Program-made: the position numbers and the translations under genes
Part shown: positions 7,020 to 10,396 of the stretch, in pieces
Position numbering within the stretch: position 1 is the first letter of the stretch
Layout: every line of letters begins with the position of its first letter
Notes under the pieces: generated by a model
Told to the model about the DNA's origin: nothing
Seen by the model: only the letters and a program-made list of their open reading frames with translations
The model's database searches: none
From: Coriobacteriaceae bacterium
GTDB lineage: Bacteria > Actinomycetota > Coriobacteriia > Coriobacteriales > Eggerthellaceae
Direction of reading: 5' to 3'
Assembly (NCBI GenBank): GCA_015062635.1
Contig: SUUF01000071.1
Span: 1 to 10,396, forward strand
Length of the DNA stretch: 10,396 bases

Positions 7020-7105
7020 ACGTCATTCCGAGCGGAGCGAGGAATCTCCCCCGGTTCGACCATGGTCGGGACGCTGGAGACCTCTCGCTTCGCTCGAGTT
7101 AACGT
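7020..7105. repeat. Inverted-repeat intergenic element, copy 1 (86 bp)
   Basis: Arms of 30 bp at 7020-7049 (ACGTCATTCCGAGCGGAGCG...) and 7076-7105 pair as inverted repeats at 22 of 30 positions. In the centre is a smaller palindrome, CGACCATGGTCG. It matches the copy at 10204-10294 in the left arm and at the central ACCATGGT. A partial extra arm, GTCATTCCG, lies at 7001-7009. It sits between the LCP stop and wecB and could fold into a long hairpin in the transcript. It contains no gene and looks like a non-autonomous REP/MITE-type element. Confidence 0.8.
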
Positions 7106-7106
7106 G

Positions 7107-8369
7107 CTACCACTCGCCTTCGGTTGCCGCGGCCTCCTCGTTGGCCTGGGCTTCAAGCTCCTCGGGGCTCTTGGGGCCTTGTGACCAGGTATCCTTCGGC
7201 TGCCCGGCGAAGTGCACCGCATCGCCCTTGTAGCTGACCTTGCCAATGTCCTCGCCCGCGGTAAACGCCGCGATCACGCGTTCCCAGCCTTCGGTGTCGA
7301 CGTACTGCAGCCACTGGTACCCTTCCTTCGGCGGGTCGTATTCCGCATAGGGGTTCCACGTGCCGCCATAGGGGCCGGCACCCGTGTAGATGGTCACATC
7401 CGACCCGAGCTTCGAGGCCATGTCGGCCAGTTCCGCAACGGAAAGATTCGTCTTCACGCACGAAGCCGCATCGCTGATGGCGCCGGGAATCTCGGCGGCG
7501 GGCAGCGACAGGACCTTCTTCATGATGCTCGTCACCACGCCGCGGCCGTTGGTCTGGCGAATGACGTCGCTCGGGTTCTCGTACAGCACGCGCATGCCGG
7601 CCAGCGCCAACGCCTGGTCGCCATCGAGGTGCTGGACGCCCTCGTCAAGATGCACGACCGTGCCGGTGATGTTCGTGTAATCGAAGGCCATGGGCACGTT
7701 CACGTCGATGCCGCCCAAGCCATCAATGAGCTCGACCAGGCCGGAGCCGCTGATTTCAGCATAGTGCGTGAGCTTGAGCCCGGTGATGTCGGACACCGCC
7801 TTGATGACACCCGGCGCACCGCCTTCGGTATAGGCATAGTTCACGCCCCTGATGCGGCCGTCCTCGTATTTCTCGTACGGGGTGTCACGGGGAATGGTGA
7901 GGATCGATATCGCCTTCGTGTTCGTGTCGACGCGGATTACCATCATCGTGTCGGACCGCACGCCGCCGTCGGAGCCGTGACCTTCCTCGGAATCATATTC
8001 CGGATGGCTGGCGTTGATGGCGTCGGCGCTGGCGCCTTCGCGCATGTCGACGCCCATCACCAGCACATAGAACGGCTCGTCTTCCGCTTTCGCGTCGCCG
8101 AGCGCCTCGTTCACGGCGTCGAGGTCGTCGCCCAGCGACATCGCGCTGTTCAGCGAGTTCAGGTAGAGGAAGCCGCCGCCCACGCCGATGCCGGCGATAA
8201 GCAGGATAGTCACCAACACGCCGATGAGGACCTTGCTCCCCTTGCGTTTGCGGTGCCGCTTGTGCTTGCGATGCGTGGGCGCGTCTGGGGCCTTGATGAT
8301 CGTCGTGTCCCAGCCTTCGTCCACCATCGTCTGGTGTCTCGAGTGTCCGCCTTGTGCCATACCTACCAT
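7107..8369 (-). CDS. LytR-CpsA-Psr (LCP) family wall-polymer ligase, membrane-anchored
   Basis: A 420-residue protein. Residues 1-46 are cytoplasmic and very basic near the membrane (HRKHKRHRKRKGSK at 33-46). A single membrane segment spans 47-70, and the LCP catalytic domain is outside the cell at about 98-290. Key features are RSDTMMVIRVD at 138-148 (R138, D140), SILTIPRDTPY at 155-165 (R161, D162), GVNYAY at 175-180, DGLGGIDVNVP at 216-226, R260, and DVIRQTNGR at 268-276. These match the residues that bind the polyprenyl pyrophosphate head group and metal. The family moves glycopolymers from undecaprenyl pyrophosphate to peptidoglycan or surface proteins. A roughly 130-residue tail after the core ends in an acidic Glu/Ala-rich stretch. 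ATG at 8369 lies after AAAGG with short spacing; ATG at 8360 is possible. It follows another LCP gene by 30 bp, so they are probably cotranscribed. Confidence 0.93.
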   Translation of the reverse strand: MVGMAQGGHSRHQTMVDEGWDTTIIKAPDAPTHRKHKRHRKRKGSKVLIGVLVTILLIAGIGVGGGFLYLNSLNSAMSLGDDLDAVNEALGDAKAEDEPFYVLVMGVDMREGASADAINASHPEYDSEEGHGSDGGVRSDTMMVIRVDTNTKAISILTIPRDTPYEKYEDGRIRGVNYAYTEGGAPGVIKAVSDITGLKLTHYAEISGSGLVELIDGLGGIDVNVPMAFDYTNITGTVVHLDEGVQHLDGDQALALAGMRVLYENPSDVIRQTNGRGVVTSIMKKVLSLPAAEIPGAISDAASCVKTNLSVAELADMASKLGSDVTIYTGAGPYGGTWNPYAEYDPPKEGYQWLQYVDTEGWERVIAAFTAGEDIGKVSYKGDAVHFAGQPKDTWSQGPKSPEELEAQANEEAAATEGEW

Positions 8370-8399
8370 TCGCCTTTCCGGAAATTGGGGCCTAACCCG

Positions 8400-10007
8400 T
8401 TATTTCACTTTCAGTTCGGCTTTGCTCTTGGAATTCTTCTGCGCGAAGTACTTCGTGTACCTCTTCGTGATCTTCGCCTTCTTCGACTTGTCAACCGAAA
8501 TCTTGAGCACCTTCACGACCGATTTGGCAAGCGATCCCTTAACCGTCGATTTCTTCAGCTTCGTCGTCTTCAGCACGAGCGTCTTCGCCTTCGAGCCCGC
8601 GAAGGCCTTTGAGGCGATCTTCTTCACGTTCGCGCCCAGCGTGACCGTACGCACCTTCGAGCCCTTCATCGACTTCGCCGCGATGGTGGTGACGTTGTAC
8701 TTCTTGCCGTTGATGGTTACCTGGCTCGGAATGCTGACCTTCTTCTTGTTGGGAATCTTCGTCACCGACACGTCCGAGTTGTTCAGAACCTTATAGGTGA
8801 CGCCCTTCACCTTCGTCTTGGCACCCTTCTGCAGGCCGATGATGGCTTCGGAACCCCAGCCGGCCGTCATGTATTTGCCGGCCTTGAACTGCTTCACGGT
8901 GTTCTTCAGCATGGTTTGCTTGGCCGTATTGCCTTCCATCATGAAGATCCACTGGTCCAGGCCATTGAGCGTTTGCGTGCCGCCGCCCAGGGGGTCGATT
9001 GCCTGCGAGCCAAATACGACGAACTTGTTCTTCTTTTTCGCCTTCACCAGCGCATTGCCGATGGACTTGAAATCGGATTGCGACATATTCGTCCACATCA
9101 GGCCGCCGCCGACGAGCGAATTCCAGGCGAAGCTCCAAGCCGAGCCGCCCTTGTCGAGGGCCTTGTTCACGAGCATCGCCAGCGTGCGGCGGTCGACGAA
9201 CTGGCGGGTGCCATCAGGGCTCAGGCCATACGAGCCGCCACCGTACTTGATCACAATCTGCGAAGCGTTGCCCTTGTAATCCGAAAGGCTATTGTATGTG
9301 GTTTCCGCATACGGCACACGCGCGCGGGACGCGACCATGGCGTCTTGCGCATTGAGCACCGCGTTGCCGAGCTTGCCGCCATTCACCGTGTGGTAGGTAC
9401 CATCGCTATACAGCTTGTAGTCCTTGATGGGCGCCGGCAGGTTCACCTTCACGCCGCCCATCATGTCGATGATGTCCATGTAGGTGTACAGGTCGACGGT
9501 GACGTAATCGGTAACCGAGATGCCGGTGATCGCCTTCATCATCGTGCAGGTCTTCGCCGAGGCCGCCTTGATGGCCTTCTCGTAGTTGCCCGCATGCAGG
9601 CCTTCCACGGTCTTGCTGTTCCAGTCGTCGCCGATTACGCGCATGAACTCGTAATTGAAGATGGAGTTGAAGGTGTCGAGCGGCGCGGACTCGTTATCGA
9701 AACCGAGCGACTTCTTCGAGATGTAGCCCGTGTACTGCATGTCGCGCGGAATGGTGAGGAAGCTCACCGTGCCGCCCTTCGTGTCGATGCGCGCGATGAG
9801 CCCGAGGTCGCAGGACACCCTGTTTTGGGTGATCCAAGTATCGGCCCCGAACACCGCCACGTAACGCACCGAGCTGCTCGCGTACGACTTCGCAGGGCTC
9901 ATGCAGGCCAGCGACAGGGCCACCAGCGCCGCCATCAACAGGGCCAACAGGGCGCTTATTCTTGTTTTTGCAGCCATAAACCGCACGTCATTACTCCGTT
10001 CTTGCAT
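8400..10007 (-). CDS. Secreted LCP-family protein with C-terminal BspA-like leucine-rich region
   Basis: A 535-residue protein. Residues 1-43 look like a signal peptide or anchor: basic start, hydrophobic 17-35, possible cleavage after SYA at 41-43. An LCP-like domain follows, with VSFLTIPRDMQY at 81-92 (R88, D89), DMMGGVKVNLP at 181-191, SRAR at 227-230 and DGTRQFVDRRTL at 265-276. The usual R-S-D motif is altered: NRVSCDLGLIARID at 62-75 has D67 but a shifted or absent arginine. Residues about 395-535 are lysine-rich with LRR_5/BspA-like repeats (IPSQVTINGKKYNVTTIAAK at 426-445, VTLGANVKKIASKAFAGSK at 455-473) and end in KVK; such tails occur on coriobacterial surface proteins. ATG at 10007 follows AGAGGGGGG by 4 bases. 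The fusion suggests a ligase or LCP-derived protein held at the wall by its tail. It probably shares a transcript with the next LCP gene. Confidence 0.86.
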   Translation of the reverse strand: MQERSNDVRFMAAKTRISALLALLMAALVALSLACMSPAKSYASSSVRYVAVFGADTWITQNRVSCDLGLIARIDTKGGTVSFLTIPRDMQYTGYISKKSLGFDNESAPLDTFNSIFNYEFMRVIGDDWNSKTVEGLHAGNYEKAIKAASAKTCTMMKAITGISVTDYVTVDLYTYMDIIDMMGGVKVNLPAPIKDYKLYSDGTYHTVNGGKLGNAVLNAQDAMVASRARVPYAETTYNSLSDYKGNASQIVIKYGGGSYGLSPDGTRQFVDRRTLAMLVNKALDKGGSAWSFAWNSLVGGGLMWTNMSQSDFKSIGNALVKAKKKNKFVVFGSQAIDPLGGGTQTLNGLDQWIFMMEGNTAKQTMLKNTVKQFKAGKYMTAGWGSEAIIGLQKGAKTKVKGVTYKVLNNSDVSVTKIPNKKKVSIPSQVTINGKKYNVTTIAAKSMKGSKVRTVTLGANVKKIASKAFAGSKAKTLVLKTTKLKKSTVKGSLAKSVVKVLKISVDKSKKAKITKRYTKYFAQKNSKSKAELKVK

Positions 10008-10203
10008 ATATCCCCCCTCTTTCTGAACGTTCGTCTAAGGATAGCGTAGGCCGCCGCGCCGGTGCCGGCCGACGGTTAGTTTGCGTCAATTCTTCGCTTA
10101 TTCGGCAACTTTTACACCCCGTTGCCTGGCACATCGCCGCATTGTCAGGTCCCTGTATTGCCACAATCGGCTTCAGCGCCCCCGACCGTGGTTGGGTCCC
10201 ATT
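10008..10203. other. Upstream region of the LCP-LRR gene
   Basis: No gene is seen. It should carry the promoter of the LCP-LRR gene, yet no paired -35/-10 is convincing on the minus strand: TTGACG (10089-10084) has no -10 box 16-18 bases away. The minus-strand ribosome binding site AGAGGGGGG is at 10012-10020. A GC-rich segment with several short self-complementary words (GGCCG/CCGGCC) covers 10049-10072. The sequence from about 10182 (CCGACCGTGGTTGGG) resembles the centre of the adjacent repeat element and may be a remnant of another copy. Confidence 0.45.
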
Positions 10204-10294
10204 ACGTCATTCCGAGCGAAGCGAGGAATCTCCAGCGTCGCTACCATGGTTGGGGCTGGGGAGATCCCTCCTCACTACGTTCGTCGGGATGACG
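10204..10294. repeat. Inverted-repeat intergenic element, copy 2 (91 bp)
   Basis: The left arm, 10204-10233 (ACGTCATTCCGAGCGAAGCG...), is nearly identical to that at 7020-7049 (one base differs). The right arm, from 10260 (GGAGATCCCTCCTCACTACG...) to GATGACG at 10288-10294, is its imperfect inverse. The centre has CTACCATGGTTG. Both copies have the same orientation and lie just outside the LCP gene pair, about 3.2 kb apart. No gene is contained. Confidence 0.8.
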
Positions 10295-10319
10295 GGAGGG
10301 GGTAACCCGGAGACGGGGG

Positions 10320-10396
10320 CTACTGGTTCATGTACTTCCCGTACTTCTTCCAGGCCTTGGTGAAGCAGTCGTAGTGGCCCACGTTGTGGGCGTCGC
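10320..10396 (-). CDS. C-terminal end of an unrecognised protein (runs off window)
   Basis: Only the last 24 codons and a TAG stop (10322-10320) are present. The peptide starts DAHNVGHYDCFTKAWKKYGK and ends YMNQ. It is rich in aromatic and lysine residues, and codon use resembles the neighbouring genes. I do not recognise the family. The frame is open to the edge and is the only reading on this strand giving a protein-like end, but the fragment is too short to be certain it is coding. Confidence 0.5.
   Translation of the reverse strand, partial: DAHNVGHYDCFTKAWKKYGKYMNQ

Noticed and set aside
7053..7060. GGTTCGAC resembling a tRNA T-loop
   Set aside because: It is part of the inverted-repeat element; no acceptor, anticodon or D-arm surrounds it.
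10084..10089. TTGACG on the minus strand as a -35 box for the LCP-LRR gene
   Set aside because: No -10-like hexamer 16-18 bases downstream; the nearest candidate, TATCCT, is about 40 bases away.

Overview
The window is GC-rich, and every supported gene lies on the minus strand, so transcription runs from high to low coordinates. The gene content is cell-wall or capsular glycopolymer assembly. It includes two LytR-CpsA-Psr (LCP) ligases, a non-hydrolysing UDP-GlcNAc 2-epimerase, two large multidomain glycosyltransferase-like proteins, a LoaP-type NusG paralog, and the start of a membrane sugar-phosphate transferase. One LCP protein carries a lysine-rich BspA-type tail, and the intergenic gaps hold 'GTCATTCCGAGCG(A/G)AGCGAGGAATC' type repeats. 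Together with the LoaP protein, these suggest a Coriobacteriia (Eggerthellaceae-like) actinobacterium. That placement is inferred from family resemblance and was not tested.

Layout in transcription order. (1) 10396-10320: the last 24 codons of an unrecognised gene. (2) 10319-10008: a gap holding a 91-bp inverted-repeat element. (3) 10007-8400: a secreted LCP protein with a C-terminal BspA-like leucine-rich region; after 30 bp comes a second, membrane-anchored LCP protein (8369-7107). (4) 7105-7020: a second copy of the inverted-repeat element. (5) 6940-1778: a tight three-gene unit of wecB, a GT2/TagF-like protein (20-bp gap, GTG start) and a CgeB-like glycosyltransferase (ATGA overlap). (6) 1777-938: 840 bp with no convincing gene, containing three tandem 71-bp repeats and, nearer loaP, two mutually exclusive hairpins. 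(7) 937-407: loaP. (8) 341-1: the start of an undecaprenyl-phosphate sugar transferase, preceded by abutting hairpins, one of which places the ribosome binding site in its loop.

How the genes may work together. WecB would supply UDP-ManNAc and the membrane sugar transferase would start a lipid-linked polymer. The glycosyltransferase-like proteins would build or modify it, and the LCP proteins would transfer it to the wall. LoaP would let RNA polymerase read through terminators in the long polysaccharide operon that starts at the left edge. The oddest feature is that both large glycosyltransferase-like proteins carry domains that look degenerate or shortened at expected catalytic motifs, although their frames are intact and translationally coupled.
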